Source: Oceanobacillus kimchii X50
GTDB taxonomy: Bacteria > Bacillota > Bacilli > Bacillales > Amphibacillaceae
Assembly (NCBI RefSeq): GCF_000340475.1
Contig: NZ_CM001792.1
Location: 3,585,253 to 3,649,252 of the forward strand
DNA length: 64,000 bases
Direction: 5' to 3'
Shown piece by piece: positions 1-8,159 of the stretch. Under the pieces are notes generated by a model that was given only the letters and a program-made list of their open reading frames with translations, had not been told where the DNA came from and ran no database searches. Within the stretch, counting starts at the first letter, position 1. The number at the start of each line of letters is the position of its first letter. Made by a program: the position numbers and the translations under genes.

Positions 1-92
1 AGATTCGTGGACTCGATAAACATCCCACTTTTATGCCCAGCTGTATCTATATACTCTTTCGTTACGTTCATGTTCTGATTTGTAGTGTTCAA
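1..92 (-). CDS. Partial CDS of unknown function, cut by window edge
   Basis: An open frame starts at a TTG (92-90) behind a GGGGGG-rich ribosome binding site at about 98-103 and runs off the left edge. Only about 30 N-terminal residues are visible (MNTTNQNMNVTKEYIDTAG...). An internal ATG at 71 is an alternative start. It is transcribed divergently from the exporter at 436, so a regulator is possible, but the visible residues do not place it in a family. Confidence 0.45.
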   Translation of the reverse strand, partial: MNTTNQNMNVTKEYIDTAGHKSGMFIESTN

Positions 93-182
93 ATTATCCC
101 CCCTTGGACCGATTCGATACTTACAATTATTATGTCTGAATATAAGTAAAAGAACAAATTTTTGAAACATCATACAACCTAA

Positions 183-194
183 TTTGTATACAAA
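183..194. promoter_or_regulatory. Palindrome in divergent intergenic region (possible operator)
   Basis: TTTGTATACAAA is a perfect 12-bp palindrome in the 343-bp gap between the divergent partial gene and the MFS exporter. Exporter genes are often controlled by a MarR- or TetR-type repressor binding such a site. No regulator is identified, so the role is inferred. I see nothing else in 93-435. Confidence 0.3.
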
Positions 195-435
195 ACTCCA
201 TCGATAGTTTGATTTCTTCTCAAAACAGACGTGTCATTATATAAACAACAACTGATGGTGTTTTTTATGTAACCATCAACTATACCTACTCCAATGAATA
301 CTCTTTTGACTCACTAATCCGTTCAGGAATAATACCTTGTAAATAAATCAAAAAACCCGTTGCGAAGTATTAGAAACTATTAAGTAAAGGATTATTTGAA
401 TGAAGGAAACCTAGTAGACGAAAGGAGAAAAAAAG

Positions 436-1974
436 ATGAGTAATGTTAATCATGAACAGCTCCCAAAAGCAACATGGCGGGAATGGATAGGATTAGGGGC
501 TTTGACATTGGCTGTTTTCATGCTCGCTACAGATATGACGGTCCTTTTTCTTGCGATGCCATCCATTGCTGCGGATTTAGCACCGAGTGCAACCCAGATG
601 CTTTGGATTATTCATATTGGTGAAATGTTGGCGGTTGGATTTGTGCTTACAATGGGTCGGCTAGGAGATAAGGTGGGTAGAAAACGCCTGCTGATTATCG
701 GGGCATCCATTTATGGATGCGCCTCGCTTTTTGCAGCATTTGCGACGGAAGCTTGGATGTTAATTGCTACTCGAGCATTGATTGGTATCACGGCTGCAAC
801 AGTGATGCCTTCTACAATGTCGTTATTACGGAGTATGTTTACAGACTCGAAACAATTTTCCGTAGCTATCGCTATTAATCTTAGTGCATTCTCTGCAGGT
901 ATGGCATTAGGACCCCCGATAGGAGGTTTACTTTTGGATACTTTTTGGTGGGGGGCAGTGTTTCTTATCAATGTCCCTATAGTTATTGCATTGTTACTAA
1001 CATCGCCACTTTTACCTGAATATCGCAATAAAACATCTAATCGGATTGATTTTGTCAGTGTGCTACTATCTTTGTTAACTTTAGCAACTTTAATTTTCGG
1101 TTTACAGGAGATGGCTAACCATGGCTTTCATTTTGTTTATGGAGGATCGATACTGGTTGGAATCGTAACTGGAATGTTATTTATTCGGCGTCAGAAGAAA
1201 ATGGAGGATCCATTGTTGGATTTACGGATGTTTCATATATCATCGTTTAGCTTTTCATTGATTGCAGTAATGGCTGTATTACTAGTAACTACGGGGGCAG
1301 ATATGCTTTTCGCACAACATTTACAAGCAATTATAGGACTCACTCCAACACAGGCAGGACTTCTATTGATTATACCCGCATTCTTATCGATGGTAGGTAC
1401 TTTAGTATCTCCCGCACTTACAAAGTGGTTGCGCCCAGCTTACGTCATGGCAATAGGTCTGCTTACTGCAACTGCAGGAGCTTTAATCATCATGATAACG
1501 GTACATGACGGGGGAGCGCTTATCTTAATTATTGGTGCATCACTAGCCGGATTTGGTATCGGCCCTACCATGACAATCGCAAGTGAACAAATTGTTTCCA
1601 GCGTACCGCAAGAGCGGGCAGGTTCTGCTTCGGCAATGAGTGATGTAAGCAGTGGGCTAGGTTCAGTACTAAGCATTGCATTTATTGGAAGTATCGGCAT
1701 GATTGTATATCGTGCTACTCTAATGGACTCAATTCCTTCTGGAGTTCCTCAAGAAATAGTTGCGTTTTCCTCAGAAAACGTAGGGAGTGCCATTGTAGCA
1801 TCCGAAGGGTATCCAGATTTCCTTCTTGCCATACAATCTTCATTTAGCTTTGCGCTTCAAACCGTATATGGCATTGTTGCTGTAGGGTTATTTACCTTAA
1901 TGCTAATTATCTTATGGAAGTTTAGACATGTAAGGCAGGATGACTCTACAAATGAAGAAGAGCAAGCCTTATAA
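436..1974 (+). CDS. MFS drug exporter, DHA2 family (14-TM, QacA/SmvA-like)
   Basis: A 512-residue polytopic membrane protein predicted to export cationic or lipophilic drugs using the proton gradient. The first helix carries the acidic residue typical of DHA2 exporters (ATDMTV, D33). Motif A (GRLGDKVGRKR) lies at about 74-84, and the antiporter motif C (GMALGPPIGG) at about 155-164. Length and hydrophobic profile fit the 14-helix class rather than the 12-helix class. The ATG is preceded by AAAGGAG at 421-427. The gene stands alone and is divergent from the partial gene at the left edge. The substrate cannot be read from the sequence. Confidence 0.85.
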   Translation: MSNVNHEQLPKATWREWIGLGALTLAVFMLATDMTVLFLAMPSIAADLAPSATQMLWIIHIGEMLAVGFVLTMGRLGDKVGRKRLLIIGASIYGCASLFAAFATEAWMLIATRALIGITAATVMPSTMSLLRSMFTDSKQFSVAIAINLSAFSAGMALGPPIGGLLLDTFWWGAVFLINVPIVIALLLTSPLLPEYRNKTSNRIDFVSVLLSLLTLATLIFGLQEMANHGFHFVYGGSILVGIVTGMLFIRRQKKMEDPLLDLRMFHISSFSFSLIAVMAVLLVTTGADMLFAQHLQAIIGLTPTQAGLLLIIPAFLSMVGTLVSPALTKWLRPAYVMAIGLLTATAGALIIMITVHDGGALILIIGASLAGFGIGPTMTIASEQIVSSVPQERAGSASAMSDVSSGLGSVLSIAFIGSIGMIVYRATLMDSIPSGVPQEIVAFSSENVGSAIVASEGYPDFLLAIQSSFSFALQTVYGIVAVGLFTLMLIILWKFRHVRQDDSTNEEEQAL

Positions 1975-1984
1975 ACGATGGAAA

Positions 1985-2013
1985 GAGTACACATCAGCGA
2001 TGGTGCTCCTTTT
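1985..2013 (+). terminator. Rho-independent terminator after MFS exporter
   Basis: GAGTAC/GTGCTC and CATC/GATG arms form a 10-bp stem with one bulged A and one G-U pair around an AGC loop, followed by CTTTT. It lies 10 bp after the exporter stop codon. The T tract is short. Confidence 0.55.
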
Positions 2014-2061
2014 CTGCACCAGCGGACTGTATCTTACTTTTTGTGGAATACCACATATCAT

Positions 2062-2751
2062 TTATACCGTCTCCAAATAATGATTGGTTCCTTCCTCTAG
2101 ACTTTCCATCAATTCATCATATACAGCCGTTGTATTTGACCGATCACCATTTACAAATAGAGAGTCACGTAACCCTGCAGTCAGCTCTAGCTGTACACCT
2201 TCTCCTAATTGCGTATCATTGACAATATTATCTTCACTCATCCCTGAGATATGACTAGGTGCATTTTCAACGGCGAAACCATGGTGCTGAAGAGCATCAC
2301 GTATCGATTCCCTATATGCTTCATTTCTACCGCCAAGGAATATCATTGATTCTTCTCCTTGATATCCATGAATAGATAAAGCACTTACAGAATTTTGAAC
2401 CATATTTCGTCCGATCGGTTCATCAAAAAGTGTAGATTCTATATGCAAGATCATGTTGCCTGCTGGCTTTATTCCTTCAAAGAGATAATAAGAAAGGTCC
2501 ATCCTGTCTGCCAGCCCTTTTGCTACCTCTGAAGTTCCCGGTTCAATACCTCCACCATGGACTGCAATCACAGTAATGTCGCTATCCCGCTCCACATAAT
2601 TGATTTCGTAGTCTTCATTCAGTTCTTCATGTTCCTTTAATTCTTCATGGGAATTATATTTTAAACTTATGTAATGGGTACCGCCGTAAAGTAGTAAACA
2701 TAAGAAGGCAGGAAGGAAAATTATATACGTATATCTATTATTTTTTCTCAT
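2062..2751 (-). CDS. Poly-gamma-glutamate hydrolase family protein (PghP/YmaC/YndL/YjqB-like)
   Basis: A 229-residue protein with an N-terminal membrane anchor or uncleaved signal (about 9-30), an acidic spacer, then the zinc-dependent poly-gamma-glutamate hydrolase fold. Family hallmarks are HGGGIEPGTSE at 65-75, LHIES (H103), SIHGYQG (H128) and GGRN at 140-143. Members were first known from phages, where they strip the poly-gamma-glutamate capsule; chromosomal copies occur in Bacillus. It probably acts outside the membrane on capsular or medium poly-gamma-glutamate. It sits alone, converging on the MFS gene. Confidence 0.85.
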   Translation of the reverse strand: MRKNNRYTYIIFLPAFLCLLLYGGTHYISLKYNSHEELKEHEELNEDYEINYVERDSDITVIAVHGGGIEPGTSEVAKGLADRMDLSYYLFEGIKPAGNMILHIESTLFDEPIGRNMVQNSVSALSIHGYQGEESMIFLGGRNEAYRESIRDALQHHGFAVENAPSHISGMSEDNIVNDTQLGEGVQLELTAGLRDSLFVNGDRSNTTAVYDELMESLEEGTNHYLETV

Positions 2752-2870
2752 CTTAACCTCCTAATCATTTACTAATATTTTCCATTATATCAAATAAAGC
2801 TATAATGTTAAGAAAAATGGTACACTGTCATATTAGGAGTTCAAAGGTATCAAGTGCCACCAACTACGCC

Positions 2871-2940
2871 TAGATGGAATGAAGCTCTACTTTAATTTGA
2901 TTTTTTACTAATTTTTCAATTTCTCCATCCATATAACGTA
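2871..2940 (-). pseudogene. Fragment of a YxjG-like methionine synthase gene
   Basis: Directly downstream of the MerR stop, one frame reads RYMDGEIEKLVKNQIKVELHSI then stop. This matches residues about 47-63 of the YxjG-like gene at 8906-10020 (DQEIEKLVKKQIDIGLHSI). No start or continuation is present, so it looks like a short relic of a second paralogue. The match is short and judged by eye. Confidence 0.4.
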
Positions 2941-2943
2941 GTG

Positions 2944-3708
2944 TCAATCCTTTCTTCCCTCATAATATGATTTAAGAATATCTTCTAAATAAGGTTCTGC
3001 TTCATCAAGTAAGTCTTTTTCACCTTTATTCCATTTTTCCCGATGCTTATCTACTTGGAGAAAAGCATTCGTAACCTCTGATTTTCCTTTAGTCACTTTT
3101 TCAACCATATCAATCCACTCTTCAGCTAATTCAAATGCAAGACTAGAGTCTACAGGTACACCAGCACCTTTATATGAAACCGCCTTTATGGATAATTTTC
3201 GAAAAGTATTATAAAAACTGAAAACAAGTTGTTGAGAATCAAATACATCCTTAAATATGGTTAACTGATCCTCTGAAAAAGGGTAGTTACTCCAAATGGA
3301 AATATCCACTTTATTTATACCCATCATAATTTTAGATAATAAATCCCAAGGAGGGGAATATCCCATTTCAATCAATCGTTTTGAAGTGGTTACTGCATCT
3401 ATTTTCCCTTGAGTCTCTTCTAACTGTGAATATAAATAAATTTCTTGTTTAGATAATACATCTAGTAATGATTCTTCTTGGTCATTATAATTGATTTCTT
3501 CTTTTATCTGTTTAAGAGAAAATCCTAAATTACGGTAAAAAGTAATTTGTTCTAAGATACGTAATTCCTTAACAGTATAAAAACGTCGATTGTTTTCATC
3601 CCGACCTGCAGGTTTTAATACCCCTTCATTATCATAGTATTGAATAGTTCGCCTTGTTAACCCTGATATGTTTGAAATATCATTTACGTAATAGCGTTCC
3701 TTTTTCAC
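2944..3708 (-). CDS. MerR family transcriptional regulator
   Basis: A 254-residue regulator. Residues 5-75 form the winged helix-turn-helix of the MerR family (YYVNDISNISGLTRRTIQYY... then RRFYTVKELRILEQI), followed by a coiled-coil dimerisation helix (about 85-115). The roughly 140-residue helical C-terminal domain resembles the effector-binding part of long, TipA-like members, but I cannot name a ligand. The gene follows the alpha/beta hydrolase by 13 bp on the same strand, so the two are probably co-transcribed and the regulator may be autoregulatory. Confidence 0.8.
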   Translation of the reverse strand: MKKERYYVNDISNISGLTRRTIQYYDNEGVLKPAGRDENNRRFYTVKELRILEQITFYRNLGFSLKQIKEEINYNDQEESLLDVLSKQEIYLYSQLEETQGKIDAVTTSKRLIEMGYSPPWDLLSKIMMGINKVDISIWSNYPFSEDQLTIFKDVFDSQQLVFSFYNTFRKLSIKAVSYKGAGVPVDSSLAFELAEEWIDMVEKVTKGKSEVTNAFLQVDKHREKWNKGEKDLLDEAEPYLEDILKSYYEGRKD

Positions 3709-3721
3709 AACTTTAGCTCCT

Positions 3722-4717
3722 TTATTTATTCATATTTATATCTACTTCATGTAAAAAATCTACTATGTTTTTAGCTAACTTTTCTGGGTATTCACCATTA
3801 ATTGCATGAGAAGCATTTGTGAACATTACCATATGACTTAATGGATGTTGCAAGTTTTCTAATCCTACATCCATCGATTCTTGTGAATGATGCATCGTTG
3901 AGTCTTCAGCTAAAATACCCAGTACAGGCATTTTTAATTCCTTCAATTGTTCTTCTGTTATTTTCTCCGGTAAAGGAAGTTTACTTTTATAAGTTCGCAT
4001 ACTTGTTTCTATAAGCTTACTTATTGGTTCACTTCCATCTGTTTCTGCTCCACCTGCGATATAACTTAACATTTTTTCTCGGATTGATTGTGGAACTGCT
4101 GGAATGGAAGCCGGAATGGAGGCTAAGATCATCTTTAAAGGGATGGGTCCAAAAACGTATACTGGATCAATTAATGATAAAGATGCAATTTTTGTAGACT
4201 CATATAATGTGACATTTACTGCATTCCAACCACCAAATGATAATCCTGCAAGATGAATCGTTTCTTCAGGCAAATGTTCAATAACGTTGTTTAACCAAAC
4301 AGCTTGATCATTAGCAGTTACTATACTTTTTGTTTGAACACTTAATCCTGGTTCTCCTAAAAGATCGATTGTGTATATGGGCCTATCTTCCATGAGATCT
4401 TTCAAATTTGGTTCCCACATGGGAGTAGGTGCTGATTTCCCTGGTAACAGTAATAATGGAATTTTTGATTCTGTACCTTCTTCTGAAAATTTATAAACCT
4501 TCACCTTTCCAAATTCAGTTTCTACCCAAAATTCTTTCGTCGGGTTGGGCAAATCTTTCATGGCAGTATCGTATGCTTGAGCAAACTCTCTTTCCCCTTC
4601 ATCAGTTATAAAACCTCCCAACTTATCATCATCTCGAAATAATAATCCAATTATCGTTAGCACAACAAATGATATTCCAACAATTATGATTACTGATTTT
4701 ATCCACTTCCTTTTCAT
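3722..4717 (-). CDS. Membrane-anchored alpha/beta hydrolase
   Basis: A 331-residue serine hydrolase with an N-terminal transmembrane anchor (about 7-27). The nucleophile elbow is GLSFGG (Ser160); the acid is probably Asp272 (ILAEDST) and the base His304 (NASHAING), giving a complete triad in the canonical order. The oxyanion strand LLLLPGKSAP lies at about 88-97. The catalytic domain is expected outside the membrane. The substrate is unknown; an esterase or haloperoxidase-like activity is possible. It is the first gene of a two-gene unit with the MerR regulator at 2944-3708. Confidence 0.75.
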   Translation of the reverse strand: MKRKWIKSVIIIVGISFVVLTIIGLLFRDDDKLGGFITDEGEREFAQAYDTAMKDLPNPTKEFWVETEFGKVKVYKFSEEGTESKIPLLLLPGKSAPTPMWEPNLKDLMEDRPIYTIDLLGEPGLSVQTKSIVTANDQAVWLNNVIEHLPEETIHLAGLSFGGWNAVNVTLYESTKIASLSLIDPVYVFGPIPLKMILASIPASIPAVPQSIREKMLSYIAGGAETDGSEPISKLIETSMRTYKSKLPLPEKITEEQLKELKMPVLGILAEDSTMHHSQESMDVGLENLQHPLSHMVMFTNASHAINGEYPEKLAKNIVDFLHEVDINMNK

Positions 4718-4932
4718 AAACTCAACTCCATCATATATTTTCCTCCTATCATAATCTATTACGTAACGTTATATGCAAGTAGTGAGAAATCTATTTTCTG
4801 CCCTAAAGGAAAAATAATGGGGGAAGTAAAAAACAAAATAATACTTTTTAGTTTAGTAATGAAATATCTTATAACACTCTAAAGTCAGCAAAATTCTTTA
4901 TAAAAACTAATAGACGTTAATTACATAAATTC

Positions 4933-4960
4933 AGCACCTTTCAAATAACTGAAAGGTGCT
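4933..4960 (-). terminator. Terminator of the DrrAB-type ABC operon
   Basis: A perfect 10-bp inverted repeat (AGCACCTTTC / GAAAGGTGCT) with an 8-nt loop lies 54 bp after the permease stop. The T tract is poor on the minus strand, so efficiency is uncertain. The rest of 4718-5014 shows nothing recognisable. Confidence 0.55.
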
Positions 4961-5014
4961 GTTTATCGTTGCGTTGAAACAGTTTCTAAGATTAACTAAC
5001 AAATCCGTATTTTG

Positions 5015-5788
5015 CTACTCACTTTTCTGCCTTTGAAATAAAATCGACGCTGCTATAAACGAAACAATAAGCAACCCACCAAACCAAGCAATCGTCAACC
5101 AGTGATTATTATCAATTGGAGTAGCGATTAAAAGGCCACGCAATGTTTCAATCAGTGGCGTCATCGGTTGATGTTCGGCAAAGGCATGGAGCCAAGCAGG
5201 CATCGTCTCTGTCGGCACAAAGGCACTACTAAGATAGGGTAAAAATAACATTGGAAATGCGAAGGAATTTGCTACTTCGACATTCTTGGTCATCAATCCA
5301 AAGACAACAAATAACCAGTTAATCGAGACCATATAAAGCGTTAAAACACCAATCACACCAAGCCATTCTGGCCATCCGGCCTCGGGACGAAAACCAATTA
5401 ACATAGCAACACAAAAAACAACTGCGGTGGCAATAACATTCCGGAGATACCCCCCTATCACATGACCAACCAATAAAGAGGAGGGGTGAAGAGGCATGCT
5501 TCGGAATCGTTCAAATAATCCTCCACTCATATCCTTCGTCACACTAACAGTGATTAATGAACTCCCAAATCCAGCACAAGTGATAATGGCACCTGGAACA
5601 ACATAGTTCACATAGTCCGTACCTGTTTGAATAGCTCCACCAAATATATAAACAAATAAAAGCATAATCGCAACGGGTAGAGCTATTGCCATTAACAACG
5701 ATTCCCCTTCTCGGAAAATATGTTTTAAACTGCGCTTTGACATCGTCCACCCATCTCGTATCGCCCATATCCATTTTGCCTCACTCAT
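5015..5788 (-). CDS. ABC-2 type transporter permease (DrrB-like)
   Basis: A 257-residue integral membrane protein with about six helices and the ABC-2 permease architecture (central segment GGLFERFRSMPLHPSSLLVGH). It should form the channel of an exporter with the ATPase encoded upstream; start and stop codons overlap as ATGA (5785-5788), indicating translational coupling. DrrAB-type systems export drugs or lipids. The TetR gene upstream and the operators before the ATPase suggest substrate-induced efflux. The substrate is not deducible. Confidence 0.85.
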   Translation of the reverse strand: MSEAKWIWAIRDGWTMSKRSLKHIFREGESLLMAIALPVAIMLLFVYIFGGAIQTGTDYVNYVVPGAIITCAGFGSSLITVSVTKDMSGGLFERFRSMPLHPSSLLVGHVIGGYLRNVIATAVVFCVAMLIGFRPEAGWPEWLGVIGVLTLYMVSINWLFVVFGLMTKNVEVANSFAFPMLFLPYLSSAFVPTETMPAWLHAFAEHQPMTPLIETLRGLLIATPIDNNHWLTIAWFGGLLIVSFIAASILFQRQKSE

Positions 5789-6723
5789 GTACTAACAACT
5801 CCGCTCTTTTTTTGATTTGTCATTGTCATAAAAACATCCTCCAATGTTGGTTGACGAATATGAATAGTATCCGGTTCTATTCCATTTTCAAATAATGTAT
5901 TTAAAAGTTCGCGCAACTCGTGAGATGAACGCATCGGTACGGATATAAGTAGTTCTTCCTGATTCGTTTGACCAGAAATATACTTCTCAGCATGATAAAA
6001 AGTATCGAGATCCAAAAATGTTAATTCTAATTTTTCTTCTCCAATCACACTCTTTAACTCTTCAGCAGTTCCTTCTTTGACGATTTTGCCATTATCAATA
6101 ATAGCGACTTTATCGGCAAGCTGATCCGCTTCTTCCAAATATTGTGTCGTTAAAAAGATGGTCACACCTTGGTGTGCCAGAGATTTTATAAAGCTCCACA
6201 TATTGTTGCGACTACGAGGATCTAAACCGGTTGTTGGTTCATCTAAAAAAATTACTTCAGGCGATGCAAGTAAACCAATCGCAATATCTAATCGACGACG
6301 CATCCCACCAGAATACGTCTTTACTTTCCTTTTCGATGCATCCTGTAAATCAAAATAGTCAAGAAGCTCTGCTGTTCGTTTTTGTACGAGTTTTTTATCT
6401 AGATGATTCAGCCTTCCCATCATCAGTAGTTTTTCCTCCCCCGTTAACAAATCATCCACAGCCACATATTGTCCCGTTAGACTAATCAATTTTTTAACAG
6501 AATTGGCATCACGTTTTGTATCATAACCAGCTATTGTCGCTGTACCTTCATCCCCATGAATTAATGTTGATAAGATCCGAACGGTTGTCGTTTTTCCAGC
6601 CCCGTTTTCACCAAGTAACGCAAATATTGACCCACGTTGTACATCAAAACTCAAATCATCTAGCACCATTTGTTTACCGTACATTTTCTTTAAATTTCGA
6701 ACCGAAATAACATTATCTTTCAT
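5785..6723 (-). CDS. ABC transporter ATP-binding protein (DrrA family)
   Basis: Cytoplasmic ATPase of about 312 residues. Walker A is GENGAGKT at about 38-45, the signature YSGGMRRRLD at about 138, and Walker B with D-loop is VIFLDEPTTGLDPRSR. The C-terminal extension is typical of drug-resistance ATPases of the DrrA group. ATG 6723 is preferred over the GTG at 6726 because AAGGAGG lies 7 nt before it. It overlaps the permease gene by 4 nt. Expression is probably repressed by the TetR protein encoded at 7003-7605 through operators at 6742-6758 and 6801-6817. Confidence 0.9.
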   Translation of the reverse strand: MKDNVISVRNLKKMYGKQMVLDDLSFDVQRGSIFALLGENGAGKTTTVRILSTLIHGDEGTATIAGYDTKRDANSVKKLISLTGQYVAVDDLLTGEEKLLMMGRLNHLDKKLVQKRTAELLDYFDLQDASKRKVKTYSGGMRRRLDIAIGLLASPEVIFLDEPTTGLDPRSRNNMWSFIKSLAHQGVTIFLTTQYLEEADQLADKVAIIDNGKIVKEGTAEELKSVIGEEKLELTFLDLDTFYHAEKYISGQTNQEELLISVPMRSSHELRELLNTLFENGIEPDTIHIRQPTLEDVFMTMTNQKKSGVVST

Positions 6724-6741
6724 CACTTAACCTCCTTGTGA

Positions 6742-6758
6742 TTGATTTATTCAGTCAA
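6742..6758 (-). promoter_or_regulatory. Proximal TetR-type operator
   Basis: TTGATTTATTCAGTCAA is an imperfect palindrome that differs by only two bases from the better site at 6801-6817. It lies about 20 bp before the ATPase ribosome binding site, where repressor would block elongation. Its assignment rests on similarity to the distal copy. Confidence 0.5.
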
Positions 6759-6800
6759 TATAAACGCTAAAAAAATAAACCAAGTAATTAATTATATTGA

Positions 6801-6817
6801 TTGACTTTATCAGTCAA
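6801..6817 (-). promoter_or_regulatory. Distal TetR-type operator overlapping promoter
   Basis: TTGACT-TTATC-AGTCAA is a perfect 6-bp inverted repeat, extended outward by TATATTGA/TCAATATA. On the minus strand the same bases give a TTGACT -35-like box, followed after 15 bp by TATAAT (about 6791-6796). Binding of the adjacent TetR protein here would occlude the promoter of the ABC exporter. Confidence 0.6.
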
Positions 6818-6956
6818 TATAATAACCACTATCTACCTCTTTGTCAATAACCTGCTCGTCCGTTTTTTCCTTTTGCTCCATAGGAGGTCTCGTAAAGTTT
6901 CCAACTCCGTGGTCGCGATCAGGATCAGATCATTCGTCCCTACTTCCAAATAAATA

Positions 6957-6985
6957 AAAAAATCCTGAAGCTCAGGATTTTTGTT
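6957..6985 (-). terminator. Bidirectional terminator after tetR
   Basis: AAAATCCTGA / TCAGGATTTT forms a perfect 10-bp stem with an AGC loop and T-rich flanks on both strands. It lies just after the TetR stop, separating it from the ABC exporter promoter. Confidence 0.85.
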
Positions 6986-7002
6986 TCTTTCATATAAGTT
7001 TT

Positions 7003-7605
7003 TTATCGTAAAGTAATCATTCGAGATAAGAGAGTCACCTTTTGTTCAATATTATCGTTCCACCAGTCCGGATCGTCCGCCATAATGCCGGAAATAACAC
7101 TTAAAAAAAGCTCGACTAATTCCTCTGTATTGCCTTCAATAATTTCTCCTACTTGTTGCCCCTCTTTAAAAATCGGGATAAAAAATTCTATATAAACTTC
7201 TCCCACATTTGTATATAGTTCATGGATATGACTTGGAACACCTTTACTATTTTCTAGATGTTGAATGACACGAAACACCTGATTACTACCCGATGTTAGA
7301 GCAAATTTGGTAAACGTATGTATTTTTTCTATAGGAGAAAGACTATTATCATCTTTAAGTTTCTCTAGGAAATCTTGTGTCTCTCCTAAAGCAACAGCCC
7401 ACTCAAGGCTTTCGTACAATACATCTTCCTTCGATTGAAAATAATGATAAACAAGCCCGTGACTAATACCGGCCTCTTTGGCAATCATACTAATCTTCGT
7501 CAGCTTGACCCCGTTCTCGGCAAACACCTTTATCGCAGCTTTCATAATTTGTATTTTACGTTCTTCACGAATCGTCTCTAACTTGGTATCACTAAAACGA
7601 GGCAT
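7003..7605 (-). CDS. TetR/AcrR family transcriptional regulator
   Basis: A regulator of about 200 residues. The N-terminal helix-turn-helix is clear (IMKAAIKVFAENGVKLT, then AKEAGISHGLVYHYF followed by SKEDVLYESL); the remainder is the ligand-binding dimerisation domain. ATG 7605 is chosen over the upstream TTG because GGAG and AAGGAG precede it. It lies upstream of the DrrAB-type exporter on the same strand, separated by a terminator and two near-identical palindromes, so it is very probably the exporter's repressor. Confidence 0.85.
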   Translation of the reverse strand: MPRFSDTKLETIREERKIQIMKAAIKVFAENGVKLTKISMIAKEAGISHGLVYHYFQSKEDVLYESLEWAVALGETQDFLEKLKDDNSLSPIEKIHTFTKFALTSGSNQVFRVIQHLENSKGVPSHIHELYTNVGEVYIEFFIPIFKEGQQVGEIIEGNTEELVELFLSVISGIMADDPDWWNDNIEQKVTLLSRMITLR

Positions 7606-7734
7606 TATCTCCAATCTCCTTCACCATAATCATTTTCAATGACTATCATAACAGATATTGCTGCGTATAAGAAAGTTTGATTTACGTTATTAAAATGGTC
7701 TTAAATGTATTTAAGCAAGCCTTCAACGTTTTAT

Positions 7735-8085
7735 TTAATTCGACGTTAATTGCCTCTGCAATTTATCATCAATCTCATTAATATATTCCGTATACTCCTC
7801 TACCTTTTCTCTAAGCACCCGCTTATGTTCCAGTAAAATATTCTCTAGGCTCTCATCATTAAAGTGATTCACATCGATATTCTGTTTGATTTTACTAATC
7901 GGTACATTCAGCCTTCGCAAACAGGCAATCAGCTTAATTAATTCGATATTTTGCTCGTTATATACGCGATTATTTTGTTCATCTCGTTCAATATTCTTTA
8001 TCAGACCATGTTTTTCATAATATCTTAGTTTACTTTTGGATATATTAACTTCCTGCGATACATATTCAATATCATATTGCTTCAT
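7735..8085 (-). CDS. MerR family regulator, AdhR/NmlR-like with conserved Cys
   Basis: A 117-residue short MerR regulator: helix-turn-helix and wing (about 5-45), then a coiled coil to the C-terminus. It starts at ATG 8085, 8 nt after GGAAGTG; longer starts at 8091 or 8139 are less well placed. A single Cys55 in LIACLRRL sits where AdhR/NmlR aldehyde- and thiol-stress regulators carry their reactive cysteine (alignment from memory). The divergent neighbour is a DJ-1/PfpI-type protein, the partner seen with AdhR in Bacillus subtilis. A palindrome typical of MerR operators lies between them. Confidence 0.75.
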   Translation of the reverse strand: MKQYDIEYVSQEVNISKSKLRYYEKHGLIKNIERDEQNNRVYNEQNIELIKLIACLRRLNVPISKIKQNIDVNHFNDESLENILLEHKRVLREKVEEYTEYINEIDDKLQRQLTSN

Positions 8086-8099
8086 AAGCATTTCACTTC

Positions 8100-8118
8100 C
8101 TTTAAACCATAGTTTAAG
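8100..8118. promoter_or_regulatory. MerR-type operator between merR and DJ-1 gene
   Basis: CTTTAAAC-CATA-GTTTAAG is an inverted repeat with 7-bp complementary arms (TTTAAAC less one flanking base). It resembles the TTAAAG/CTTTAA dyads bound by AdhR-type regulators. It sits just upstream of merR and about 42 bp before the divergent DJ-1 gene. Confidence 0.5.
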
Positions 8119-8159
8119 CGTTACAATGCAAATATACAAAAGTTAAGGAGGTTTATATA

